Part shown: piece after piece, positions 50,939-62,850 of the stretch
How positions within the stretch are numbered: position 1 is the stretch's first letter
How the letters are laid out: every line of letters begins with the position of its first letter
Origin: Metopolophium dirhodum
Lineage: Eukaryota > Arthropoda > Insecta > Hemiptera > Aphididae
Direction: 5' to 3'
Assembly: GCF_019925205.1 (NCBI RefSeq)
Contig: NC_083562.1
Location: 6,820,001 to 6,884,000 of the forward strand
Length of the DNA: 64,000 bases
Notes under the pieces: generated by a model
What the model saw: only the letters and a program-made list of their open reading frames with translations
The model's database searches: none
Told to the model about the DNA's origin: nothing
Made by a program: the position numbers and the translations under genes

Positions 50939-52497
50939 TAGTTGCCTATAGTAGGTAAAATTGATTTGATCAGAATAAGAACAATATAGGTATTATACAA
51001 TATGTCTTGGTGGTCTAGGTACCGATTTAAATCAATGAACAGTATTAAACACAATACAAATAAACTGAAGTACTGAAGTACCTATACCTAGTGTAGTTTA
51101 TGAATTTAGCAAAACGTTTGATTTTTTTCAATGATGGCAATTATAAATTTTTTTCTGATAAAAGACAGTATAGGTACGTATTATGTGAAGGTCAAAACAA
51201 TAATTTAACATATTATAAAAAAAATAATACTAACTGGAATCATTATGACTCAGGGACAGTTCTAGTAACCAGTTTGATCAATGAATAGAACACAAGACTT
51301 ATATTTTATTATTTTTCCTGTCAATGAACCATTATTATATGATACAAAACAAGCTGTAAATATTATTAAAGCACTTTTAAATTGAAGAGATGTTTACACA
51401 TTTTCTGTACAACATTCCATTTGGGTTGAAATAACGTATAATCGTCTGAACTCTAAATATAACATTTAACACGAACTGGCCGTTAAACGAAATTAGTTGT
51501 ATGAACTCGTGAACAGTTCTAAAATGAAGATGTAATCATATTCGCCATGAAAATTACAACTTACCTAATGCCTATTATACACAGGTAGTACTAATAGATG
51601 TGCAAAATTTTGATCTATTAAAAATACTCGGTAAATATCTACGATCCATTACGTACATTGAACTATACTAAATATAGGTAGGTGCGCCGAAAAAATTTTA
51701 AGTAGTGATATACCTATGCGTTAAATAATTTAGCTTAAAATAAATGTTGACATTTGTGGCACAACTAAATCTGGTTTTAAGAAAATATTAACAATTTTAT
51801 TCGGTAACCTCAACAAACACCTATCATTTAAGTGTATATGTATAATACATTTGATATTATATTATATATATACATACAAGGATTATAAATTTGGTTATTT
51901 AAATAAGTATACACTATACTTAGGTATACATATAATAAAAAGTGAAAACGCTTTTATAATGGTTAGACATTTTGTTTTTATTGTGTTTAATTTATTCAAT
52001 GAATAAATTCTATATCAATACTATTTGATTCTTATATTTTATATTTTTATTTTGTATAAGTTATAATTACGTTGTATTTACAATCTATAGCGTGATAATT
52101 ATCAGGAATAAATTACATCATATTATAATATACTCCATACTTATATAGTATTTATATAAAAGTAGGTGAATATAATGTAGATAGGTACCTAAATTAAATT
52201 TAAAATTTGAAGTTTTTTAAAATGTATTAGTAACTTTACCATTGAATGCGTTGAACATCGGTTTTTATTATTAATTTATAAGCTACATGTTTTGAGATTG
52301 AAATTATATTTAATTTAATAAGTTTTGTTTCAATTATTATGACTAAATATCACAATACTATAGAATTTAAACAAAATTAACTTATTTCTAAAAGTAGGTA
52401 AATTGCGTTATTTTTCATTCATAAAAGTATATATATTATTATATATAGGTATACCGTATAAGTCATAAACAAATTATAGTAATTATATACATATATA
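50939..52497. other. AT-rich spacer
   Basis: No gene seen. The frame at 51100-51288 is lysine/asparagine-rich chance coding. An A run lies at about 50828-50840, inside the preceding element. Confidence 0.45.
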
Positions 52498-52956
52498 CAG
52501 AGTGTAACAGGAAGACCTGATATATGAAATAACTTTGCTTCTAATATCAATATTAAAATTTTTTTTATATATAATTTATAGTCACTTGCACTACACGTAT
52601 AATATAAAAATATATTTTTATTTTTTAATGCAGTAAATAAAAAAATTTAATTTTAATTAAAAGCTTTTTGGAAAAATTCAAAACAGCCAATTTGTAAATC
52701 TTATTATAAGAACAATTTTGATGGTAAAAACATTTATCTAAGTCAAGTAGTTTATTTTTAGAATTTTTTTAAATATCAATATTTTTGTGAGTAAATTAAT
52801 TTAGATCTCAAAAACTCAAAATATTATATTTAGGAATTTCCTGACATGATTATTTTTCCTAAATTATTTATTAACCATATATAGTTTTCACAATTTTAGT
52901 CATACATTTAAGTAGCATCATTATTTTTTTTGTCTTTTTTTTTTTGTTACGCCCTG
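52498..52956. mobile_element. TIR element with CAGRGYGTAAC ends
   Basis: The left end CAGAGTGTAACAGGAAGACC and the inverted right end CAGGGCGTAACAAAAAAAAA share CAGRGYGTAACA. TATA lies on both sides (TATA ending at 52497 and TATA at 52957), consistent with a TA or 4-bp TATA target duplication. The text after the left end (GACCTGATATATGAAATAAC) matches a small insect DNA element style I recognise. About 459 bp, AT-rich, non-coding. Superfamily uncertain. Confidence 0.6.
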
Positions 52957-55938
52957 TATATTGTCATGTATCTTATTTTCGTAGAGTAAACATCTGGTTT
53001 ATAAAGTTGTATGTACTTGTTTATATTAAGGGAAAGTCATAATATTAGGTGCCAAAAACATCAAATCATTACAAATGGAAAGTAAAAAGAATAGAGATTG
53101 TTACCGTGCAGTGTACCAGCCACATAGAATAATTTATTATCATTGTTCATTTTATGAACTTTAACGATATCCCATAACTATTAAGGTTTATACGATTAGT
53201 TTTGGTTTTGAGCTTACTTACCTGGCCATATACCCATATAATATTGTCGAGTGTATAGACCACCCAATGATTCCTATCCTAATGGTTGTATGAAGTGTAT
53301 AATTTAATTGATTGTTGTTAAACTATTTACGATGATAGAAATATATTGTGTTTATTATTGCATGTACCTACTTAAATTTAAACGCATACGAAGGCCGTAG
53401 AGGTACCTATCTACCTATCTATAATACGCTATCCGTCCCGGCTGAACTCGATTCGTCTGCAGTGTATGTCTCGTGATGATCGCAGACAATCAGTAAAATC
53501 GACTGCGGATGACCAATGGAAGTTAATTTCTGCTATAGGAACGGTTCAACGGTCATTGTCTTTAATGTGAGATCACGTCGGCTAAGTTCTAAGAAATGTG
53601 TAAAGATACTTCTGCGTTATATATATTTATACACATTTATAAAAAAAAAGGCTTCGAAACAAAATATGGAAGAAGAATGAAGGGGAAAAACAAACTATTA
53701 AAAGAGTGAAAACTAACAGGGCAAATAAACGCGCGGTGTGAGCCAAGAGATGTGTTTGTACGGAGTGCCGCACGGATGAAACGTCTGCGAGAAGGTGAAT
53801 ATAAGTGTATAATACTAGATATATGTGTGTATCGTATTGTCTGGTTAAGACATTCCTCTTATGTATTATATTATAGTGGGCAACCGTATGCAGTTTACAC
53901 TTGCGGTGACATTGTGTAATGGATGTGGAGATTTCAAGTTCACTCCGCAGTATATTATGCAATGATCCGTGTGAAGTAAATCGAGGATCGAATGCTTCGG
54001 TTTAACGAATAAATTGTATAATTTAAAAATAAATGAACGAGTTATAAAATAGTTAGAAATACCACATACCTATAACCTAACTCAACTGTGAATATATATA
54101 TATTTTGTTTATAGCTTTACATGCATAATTTACACAATATGAACATTATTATATGCGTATTGTTCATGTGAGCTGACATTTTTTTTTAAATTTTGATAGT
54201 TCTCATTTATATAGGTATATAATATTTATATATATTTATAATTGATCATTCTTGATCTTAGTGCATATCTGATTTGTGCGAGTTTTTTTAAGTATAAAAA
54301 TTACATTTTGAAACTAAATGCGATCATTACACGATAGCAATTGTTGATGATCAGACTTTAAGTTAAAGTTTTCCAACCAAATTACTTGATTTCAAATTTT
54401 ACTTGAAAAACTTTAGTTCATTTTTCTTAAATATTTACTCATAGTTTTTTTGTTATTGTTACTGACTCATATCTTTTTCATTTTATTTATTGAAGATAAA
54501 AACTATAAACACTAACCGTTTATAACATATATATTAACATATTATATCTTAATATACTACTATATATTATTAGTATATACTTTTACGAGTTTATGAATAA
54601 TTTTTCTCATAATAACTAATAATGCTACTTTCTTTTTAATTGATTAATTTTTCTATGTACTAATATGTATGACTATGCCGACAATATTTGGATACTTTCC
54701 TAACAAATATTGGTAAGTTGTTTAAATATACTGTGATTTGTAATATGACAATTCAAAGAGTTATTACTTTAATGATCTTTCATTAGCTGTAATTAAAAAG
54801 ATTGTCTGCATTAATCCTATTTACTATGTAAAATATTATTATTTTTATCAAGATTATACATTTATATATTTTTATATTTTATACACATAATAATATAATT
54901 ATTATATAACAAGTGTAAGAAATATGAATGAAAATACAAACTTACAACTTACAATTTATAAATATTGTGTTATAAAAACTTCAAAAAAATATATTTTACC
55001 TATTGGATAGGCATCCCCAAATACAGGGAAATTATTATTAACTTAAACAAATACTTAGAGAGCATAAGTCCTACACAATTTTTATTATTTACAGTACTGT
55101 ATTGTTATTTAAAGTTGCATAGTTGAACCAATAAATATACGATATTATGTACAATATTGGTTATTGCATATACATTTATGAATCAATCAAAATAAATTGA
55201 CTCAGAAATAAACTAGGTGTTTTGTACGAGGTCAGTAATAGCTAGAAGATCAATGACGAGTTGTTCAAAAAGGAAAGTTGACCTGAGGTTATTAGCAACC
55301 ACAGTTTTGGCAGATATATGAGGAGAGGGAAATTTGTTTAATTTTGTAGATTAATTTACTATTATGTCTGTATGGTAATATTTCACTGTGATACAAACTT
55401 AATGTAGGCTTTATGTTTAATAATAAGCACATTTATCTAACATTAGTCCAGTAGTAAAAATGTAAAATAATTTGAAATGAGAAATGTTGTTTTTAATTTG
55501 TATATAAGTACGGAAGTTTGCTAGGTATAGTAAAACATAATATTTGAGAATTTATCTGGATAAACATCGTGTTTTCTGATTGCGCCGATGACTGCGAGCG
55601 AACTTTCAACGATAGGTCATCTACACAAAACGCTGGTATAGGTATGATTACCATTTAGGTAATTGCGATATTTCCCGTTCGTCAGTTATTGGAAAATAGT
55701 CTTTACCGATTATTTTCTCGGTCAAATCGCTCGTTGTTGTCTATAAGTGGTCGTACATTAATGTTGTGTAAGTGCGACGAAATTCCGGCCAATGAGTATT
55801 GATAGTTTATTTACTTGTCACCCATTCTCCAAGTATCTATGGCGTAACTAAACTTGATAATTGACTTTTCATTAATGCTCCAATATGCCATCATGATTTA
55901 CTTTTATATTATGATGTATAATATAATATAATATTACT
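52957..55938. other. AT-rich spacer
   Basis: A less AT-rich patch at 53395-53530 (TCCCGGCTGAACTCGATTCGTCTGC) and a minus-strand frame at 53627-53962 show no known motif. A patch at 55210-55340 may be an old coding remnant, but no frame stays open. Otherwise AT-rich. Confidence 0.4.
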
Positions 55939-56170
55939 ATAGCTGATCCCGCGCACTCCGTTGCCCGTAAAAGTAACAATTTAAAAAAAAAATGTGATTG
56001 TTCAACTCCTTTTGGGTGCAACTCAGCCTCCCTGGTAGGCAATCCGAATACGTCGGATCGCGGACAATGTGAAACAGCATAATATCAAGTAGGCAATGTG
56101 CAAAAATTTGATTTGATTGCTCATGCTTGCACCTGATCTGCCCGATTAACCAATGGCAACCATGAAGCAA
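55939..56170 (-). mobile_element. Helitron fragment (3' end)
   Basis: On the minus strand the sequence runs through ACGGGCAACGGAGTGCGCGG to GATCAGCTAT, close to insect Helitron 3' ends of the form CCGGGCAACGC...ATCAGCTAGT. The canonical CTAG is CTAT here. Upstream on that strand the block from about 56170 is GC-richer and ends at an A/T-rich boundary. I cannot place the 5' TC end. The 77-codon frame across it (55937-56170) is not a Rep/helicase and is judged non-coding. Confidence 0.55.
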
Positions 56171-57229
56171 ATAATAAATACTAAGTTCTACTAATTATTT
56201 CTCCTATAACTAATAGGCAATAGAAACTATTTGTAAACAAAAATTTCCACTGTAAATATCGAAATATCCATTTGAGCATCTCGCCGGGTTGGACCTAGGG
56301 GGGTAAAATTATTTTACGACCTATTCTTACACTTGCCAAGTATACAAAAAAAATTCTAATTAATAGTAAGACATTTCCAGTTGGTTGCTTTAGTTATTTA
56401 TAACTTATAAGCTTTCGAGTTCCAATTTCCTCGATTGCTAGGTATTTAAAAATTACATTATAGTCGATAAGAACGATAATAAATTAAATTAGAATTATAA
56501 AAGAAAAATAGAGAATATTTACGTACTTAATATTGTACATATATGTATATTGGTATACGACCCGATGAAATGTTAAAATTAACCTAAATGCTGGCACACT
56601 CGAAAAAAAATTGAAATGACGCCTCCGGTCTACCTATATGATACGTACCACTTACATTTTGTCTATATTCTTAGATATTCTTTAGATATTTTTATATATA
56701 TATAATACAGTTAGCATTATTGTTTTTATTTTAGATTCGGGTTCACAGACTATGAGTTGTTTTCAATTAGTCTTTCCTAAAATTATATAGGAACATACTT
56801 ATTAATATTAATTCATAATATAGTTATTAGTTTCTTAAATATTGCTTTGTAAGATTAACCCGACCTTGTTTTGTATATATTTATTGCATCGTATAACGTA
56901 TTTGATTGTGAAAAAGTAATATTGGATAAACTTTCCTAATACTAATTTGAAAATATTGACTTCAAAAATTGCATACCAACATAAATGTAGAAACTTGATA
57001 ATTGACATAAATTATTTGTTAAAATGGTAATAATAATGCAAAATTAACAATAATCGAATAAACCTAAAACGCGTATACTGAATTAAAAACAAAAATATAC
57101 GTTATTGTCGAATTAGAATGTCGCCTTTTTTGTTTTAAATTGATCATATACGGCTATACCTATCGATGCTATTATTATTTATTATTTATTACGATCATAT
57201 TATTATCTACAAATGCGTCCATCGATATG
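56171..57229. other. AT-rich spacer
   Basis: GACCTAGGGGGGTAAAATTA at 56291-56311 could be an old TE terminus. Nothing else recognised. Confidence 0.4.
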
Positions 57230-57625
57230 ATCTCATCGCTCGTCGTGTGGCACATCGTGTCTTACGACGTCTGCAAAAATATGACAAAAACAGAAGTGTA
57301 CACTTGTAGGAAAACAAAACGATAATGGGAAAAAAAGGGGAAAAAACCAGGACGCGCGCGCGTTCCGTACGGCTTCGAAAAGCCCATCTGTTCGGTTACA
57401 GTGGTTGCGTCCGGCGGACACGTGACGTCACCGCGCCAGCAACAGGCGGAGGGCATCAACACGCGAAGGTGGTATACATTATAATAGCGGCCACCTCTTG
57501 TCTGTCCGTCTACCGGCGGGTTCTTTCAGTCTTGCACGACAACCCGCGAGTTCCACATTACCGGCGGTAGTGGACATCGGGTTTTATTCTCCCGATATTT
57601 AACACGCTCTGCGTGTTTGTTCGTT
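57230..57625 (+). promoter_or_regulatory. Promoter-like GC-rich island with E-box/CRE
   Basis: A 400-bp GC- and CpG-rich block between AT-rich flanks. It holds a CACGTG E-box (57419-57424) overlapping a perfect CRE palindrome TGACGTCA (57423-57430), a TATAATA word (57480-57486) and an arthropod-Inr-like TTTCAGTC (TCAGT at 57526-57530) in the context GGTTCTTTCAGTCTTGC. Downstream is AT-rich leader-like sequence and then a start codon at 57894. CRE and E-box sites bind bZIP and bHLH factors (family knowledge). The TATA-to-Inr spacing of about 48 bp is too long for a classical pair, so the start site may be Inr-driven. Short frames on both strands here are incidental. Confidence 0.45.
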
Positions 57626-57906
57626 AGTTCGTTTGTTTTTTTTTCTAATAATTTTTAAAAATAATACACTAACAAAATTTAAAAGAAAAAAATATTTAAT
57701 AAATATAATCATAGTTTTTAAATCACTTAAATTTTTTAACTAATTTTTTTTTCTAAAACCGTATTGTGTAGTGCTACGAGTAAAAGTGATACGTTATATT
57801 AATATAACTACAATCGTTTATATATATTTTGTGTTCGCGTTTATTCGCACTGTGTGATACAATATCATGTACATCGAACACACGTGACAGAAAATGCCAA
57901 ATTACG
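57526..57906 (+). other. Candidate first exon (5' UTR plus start codon)
   Basis: If transcription starts near the Inr-like site, the leader runs about 370 bases, mostly AT-rich, to ATG at 57894 with A at -3 (GAAA-ATG-C). The coding part is only MPNY plus one base before ATTACG|GTATGT, a good donor at 57907. Short first coding segments followed by a very long intron are common in insect genes. No acceptor with a matching next exon can be chosen in the 6 kb that remain, so the rest of the gene may lie outside the window. No protein identity can be given from four residues. Chance occurrence is possible. Confidence 0.3.
57867..57887 (+). other. Upstream ORF in candidate leader
   Basis: ATG at 57867 opens a six-codon frame (MYIEHT) and stops at TGA 57885-57887, six bases before the candidate main ATG. 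If the leader is real this uORF would be expected to lower translation of the main frame. Confidence 0.25.
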
Positions 57907-60900
57907 GTATGTACGTCCTCTCTGTAGAGATGGATTAAAAAAAAAATATTTAGTTATAGCTAACTTTTTCAGCCATATATTATAAGTGACTTTTTTTTAA
58001 ATAGTTAATTTTTATAAATAATTATAATACGTCTCATATTGTTTAGGTTCCTAAACTATTATTATAATCACAGACCTAATACAAATTCAATATTTGGGAC
58101 CTGGGTAATGATAATAAATTACGTTTAATATAGGTACTTAAATATAATTGTCGCAACACACAGTAAACACTTAACAACGACTACGACTTTATTTTGCAGA
58201 ATATACCATATAGAATATATTCTTGAAATAGTTTCCAATCACTTTTATATTTTATATACTTCACAAGTTGTCTATATCTTAATAATATCTAGTACCTATT
58301 TATTCACCTGCAGACGAATCAGAATGTGAACAAAATTATAAAATTTGGTCCTTGCGGTTCACAATTTAATATTAAAAACTTATATAATATGCAATTAATT
58401 TTTGTATCATACGAAATTTTTACAACTATAAATGTATAAATTCTATTTAAATTTTAACGCCGTAGCAGGCAGCTGCCTATTTTGACTGACGACACAACTG
58501 CTGACACAAACCTATAACTTAGCTACGTGACTTTTTGTGAAGTGCAATAATACCTGTACCATCTGAACACTTTGAACAATTATTGTGGTGTATTGCATAG
58601 AATTTTATTATGTGTACAGTGCACACGCATATGAAAACATTTTGAACGTCTTAAAGTTTAATTTTCAATGCACTAAAATTTGATTTATTTTATGGGAAAT
58701 AAAAAAAGTGAAAATATCATCTTTAAATAATGTTTTTTTTCTAAAAACGCAATCGTGATGAATAACTGTGGACAGAAAAGTGTAAGTTTTTATTAGCGTT
58801 GTCCCAATGACTTTCTAAAACGTAAACTAATCCAAACACGGTTCGAAAGTGATATATTATACACTGCATCTACATAAATTAAGTTGACAAGTTTGCCTAC
58901 ACATTCGGTATTGTCATTAAAATTAGTATTTGTACATGTAAAGTCTTAATTTTCGTTTGTATATAGTCTTACTCTATTTTTTAAATCGTCGGTTTATTTC
59001 CAACTGATATCTTGTGCCTTCTACGAACATGTTTTTATTTTTGGGGGGAAAACTTTTCTTTCAAACATGCCATGCCGGAGTAAAAACACTTTCGTCACGG
59101 TTTGCTACACGCAATGCAGCCCCCTATGTTAAAAGTAAACGTGACTGTATAAGCAACAGTTGGACGGGTTGTGTCAAATGTTTGAAAACAATTAAATAAT
59201 TTATGCGCGTTTAAACCTTAGTATACTCAAAGAAATTTTCAAAACAGTTTAGAAAAATTAGCCAAACACTTATGTTAGCTGTAGGGTACAGGAAAAAACC
59301 ACGAAGGTTTTCGCCCCCGCGTTTACCTACTAGGTATAATAATGTATTAATATGTGAATAAAATTTGTTTTTATTGTTTATATTGCCTTGAAATTAATTT
59401 TCAACCTAGTAATAAATATATTACATTTTGAGTATAAACGTATTTCACAGTATTGTTTAGAATTTATAACTAGGTTCAGAATTAACTTGATATAGAAAAA
59501 AAATAACTTGTTTTCATAATGATTTTTTACATACATAATAATGAATTAATAATAGTTTTCACTGGTTCATTACATTTTGTATGAATTTAAATGATTATTA
59601 TACTCATAATTTATATCACTTAATTTATTAAAATCTATTATAATAAATATGTATGTAAAATAATATAATATTTAAAATGTATTATATAAAAAAAATTACT
59701 ACAATTAGTTACTAATAATGGATGTTATGGTACTGTTTTTTAAATAAATTACAAAACTTGTATACAATTTTTAAAATATAACTGATTTATAGAAATTGTA
59801 ATTATTTTATATTAAGATTAAACATTTTTATATTTAGTGTTTATTAATATTATATATACTTTTACATCCTTTTTTATAAACGCGTACTGAAATTATATCA
59901 TGCGTTATCAACTCGTTTCAGGCATATATGTACACCGTGCACGGTACACACAAATTGTACACGACAGGTGTTAACCAGGGGGTCCTAGATTAACCACAAA
60001 ACAGACCATTACATTAGAACACATTTTTTTCCAGTAACAATGTAACATTGACAACACTTATTTTTCGATGAAACATAATATTAAAAAGGTTATCTGACAA
60101 ATAATATGTATGATGAAGCGTTACTGGATAGTATATAAAAGCGAGAAATCTATAAATTATTATAAGCGCGTAAAATAATAATAATAATAATAATTCCGGA
60201 AATTGTTTTAAATGTACGCTTCATTGACTGTGTACACAGGGGTTCCTATAGCTGTGCAATGCCCCTGTTTTTTTAGATGCATGCAATGGTATTTATCCAT
60301 TATAATTAAAATTAACGATGTTTTATTATTTTTTCAATTATTTCGACCACATCCTTTCATGATGACCGATTTGGGGTACTACACATTTTCGCAAAATCAT
60401 TGCACAGGAAACGAGGTATGAAGGTTGACCAAGGGTCTTTCAGGCTCGATATTATTGTTGCATCACTCTGGGGGGTAATCCGATTGAAGATTTTATATAC
60501 ACGCCCATTTATAAATTAAATTTGCTAACAAATAAATCGGAATTCAATAAAAATGATATATGATTTAATAACTGGTCAAATTTGTCTAACGAAATATTAG
60601 GGATGGTAAATAAATAAAAAATACACCATAAGTAAGAACATAAACAAATAATATCTATTCTAAATTAGGTATATTATTCGTTTAATTTAAAATTTTATAT
60701 AAACTTATACTGGTTATAACTTATCAAATACGTAAGTATATGCTATATGATTATTTTACCAGTTATAATTTTTCAGCGTTTATTTTGGTATTTTAAAACT
60801 ATCATAACTCATAAGTATTACTTAGTATAAAATTGTATTTATGTAATACATTGATAGTTCCATATTATATAAAATTAATAAGTGTAGCCGTGTAGGCCAA

Positions 60901-62099
60901 TTTTTAAGACTACAAGAGGTACCGTTATGACGTACTTATCAAATTTAACATAATAATATGCAAAAAACATATTTCTTTTATGCATTCAGTATTCTAGTTT
61001 AATTCAATACGTGAATACACTAGTAAAAATGGTCAATTATTTTTATATAAAAACTAACTTTTTTTCGTCTTTTAAAAATGAAAATAACGGTGATTATATG
61101 TACGTTGGTGATAGATAATAATAATAATAATAATATATTTTTACGTTTAGTATTGTTTTTACATAGTGTATAAATCTAATAAAATAATTTATCTGTGAAA
61201 AACGATGCATTCACTTCTGATTGTTGAACTACAAATTAATTAATATAATATATTATATTACAATTAGTAATTTAATTAAAAGCCAAATGATGTTTTTACT
61301 AGACAATCAATATTTGTGTTAGAATTGTAAAAAATCTATTAAAAATTGTTTTAATTCTTGATTAAGGTATACAGTTAATATAGACGATAATAAATAGAAA
61401 ATTAAGTGTATAAAGAAATACTATTCTTAACTATTTCAATTGAAAATTATTTTTTTGTATCTATGGTATTATATAATAATTTTAATGTTACAAAATGTTT
61501 TTATATCAGCTAATCTAAACCTTAAAAAATATATTTTGAAAATATTTTACTAGATAAATAATTTAATTGTTATTACATTGCAAAGTATTTATTGAAACTA
61601 TTTTAAGGTTTAAGAAGATATTTTATGCATTCATTAAAATAAACAATTTATTTTATTTGTAAAACAAATATAGTCCAAAAAGTTATATTTAATAATCATA
61701 AATCAATTAGGTACACAAATTTGTTTTATAGACCTATCACAAGACTAGTTAAAGTTTACTATTCATTAAAAAATCATCTGATATAATTAAATTGAAAAAC
61801 AACTGAGTTGGAGATAATTGCCTATTATAATATACGCCGTATAGCCGTATGCATCCTTCTCTAAACCTCTATAACAATATTACTATAAATCACATGTGAT
61901 ATATTATAATAATTATGTTCATGAATCGAAGTCGTTTTTTTATCGAACTACCTATGTGTATTATAATATTCTTGATTTTATTTTCAATTTAAATTACTTT
62001 TCCCGCGAACTCCTAATAATTTATTTACGATTCGGTCTATTACATAATATCACATATTATTATTATTATTATTATTATCGTTATTATTACTATTATGAA
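57907..62099. other. AT-rich region, possibly intron
   Basis: No exon or TE terminus can be supported. A hairpin ACAGGGG...CCCCTGT lies at about 60238-60270, a TATA-like TATATAAAA followed by GCGAG at 60132-60140, and AAT repeats at 60175-60193 and 61116-61133. The frames at 59014-59199 and 60212-60421 are not recognised. Confidence 0.4.
62056..62097. repeat. (ATT)n microsatellite, imperfect
   Basis: About twelve ATT/TTA units with a few substitutions. Confidence 0.85.
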
Positions 62100-62557
62100 T
62101 TATGATTATCATCATTCATTATTGTCCAACGAGCGCTCAGAAACCGTCATAAAGTTATTGTAACGCGCTATCCTCTAGCTGTACATACCAATGTATATAA
62201 CACGCCTATAATGTGCATTCGCTTCGTTCGGGAGACTCTGCGACGGCCGAGCGAAATATTATATTATCGGCGCGTATATGATTTATACCTACCTACCGGG
62301 TAATAAAAACTAAAAACTAAAAAAAAAATGAAGATGAAAATAAAAATCTCATTTCACGGTGGTGCAAACTTTGACGATCGTCGGAGAAAAAAAATAATAA
62401 TATGTCGACCGAATAATAATGTTATAACATTATTATACATATCGAGCGCCAAGGACGTGCGGCGTATTATACACTTTTAACAACCTGTACCTCTGTATAA
62501 TAATATACCATATTATGTTAAAAAAAATTCTCCGCTTAGATCCGCGGTGACGAGGAT

Positions 62558-62577
62558 GGGAGGGAGGGTCAAAGGGG
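62558..62577 (+). other. Canonical G-quadruplex motif
   Basis: GGG A GGG A GGG TCAAA GGGG: four G runs of three or more with loops of 1, 1 and 5 bases. Confidence 0.8.
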
Positions 62578-62604
62578 ACACGTTATAGTTTTGCCCTTCT
62601 CCTA

Positions 62605-62618
62605 CCACCTGGGGGCCG
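62605..62618 (+). promoter_or_regulatory. CTCF-like motif
   Basis: CCACCTGGGGGCCG matches 12 of 14 positions of CCASYAGRKGGCRS. Motif only, no binding evidence. Confidence 0.3.
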
Positions 62619-62850
62619 CCTGGTGTCAATCGGTTGATTTGATTTTTGCATAGTCACGGCGCCGCGTTACACATATTATTATTATATATTATATTATTAA
62701 CATTATTATTATACACGCGCACGCTTTGCAGACAACGCCGCCAAGCAACCACGGCAGTGGATTATACTTAGACACGTCCGTCTCCGTCTTGCCACCACCA
62801 CCACTGGCATATCTGCGAATTTCGTTGAAAAATTATTCAATATAGGTACT

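Larger units (their letters stand above)
62100..62850. other. GC-richer block with G-quadruplex and CTCF-like motifs
   Basis: Patches of CpG-containing sequence (62220-62275, 62430-62465, 62530-62665, 62720-62815) alternate with ATT-rich DNA. The block contains the G4 motif at 62558-62577 and the CTCF-like motif at 62605-62618. It may be a regulatory region. No coding frame is supported. Confidence 0.35.

Noticed and set aside
59014..59199. Plus-strand frame of 61 codons with several cysteines
   Set aside because: Cysteine spacing fits no zinc-finger pattern. No homology recognised.
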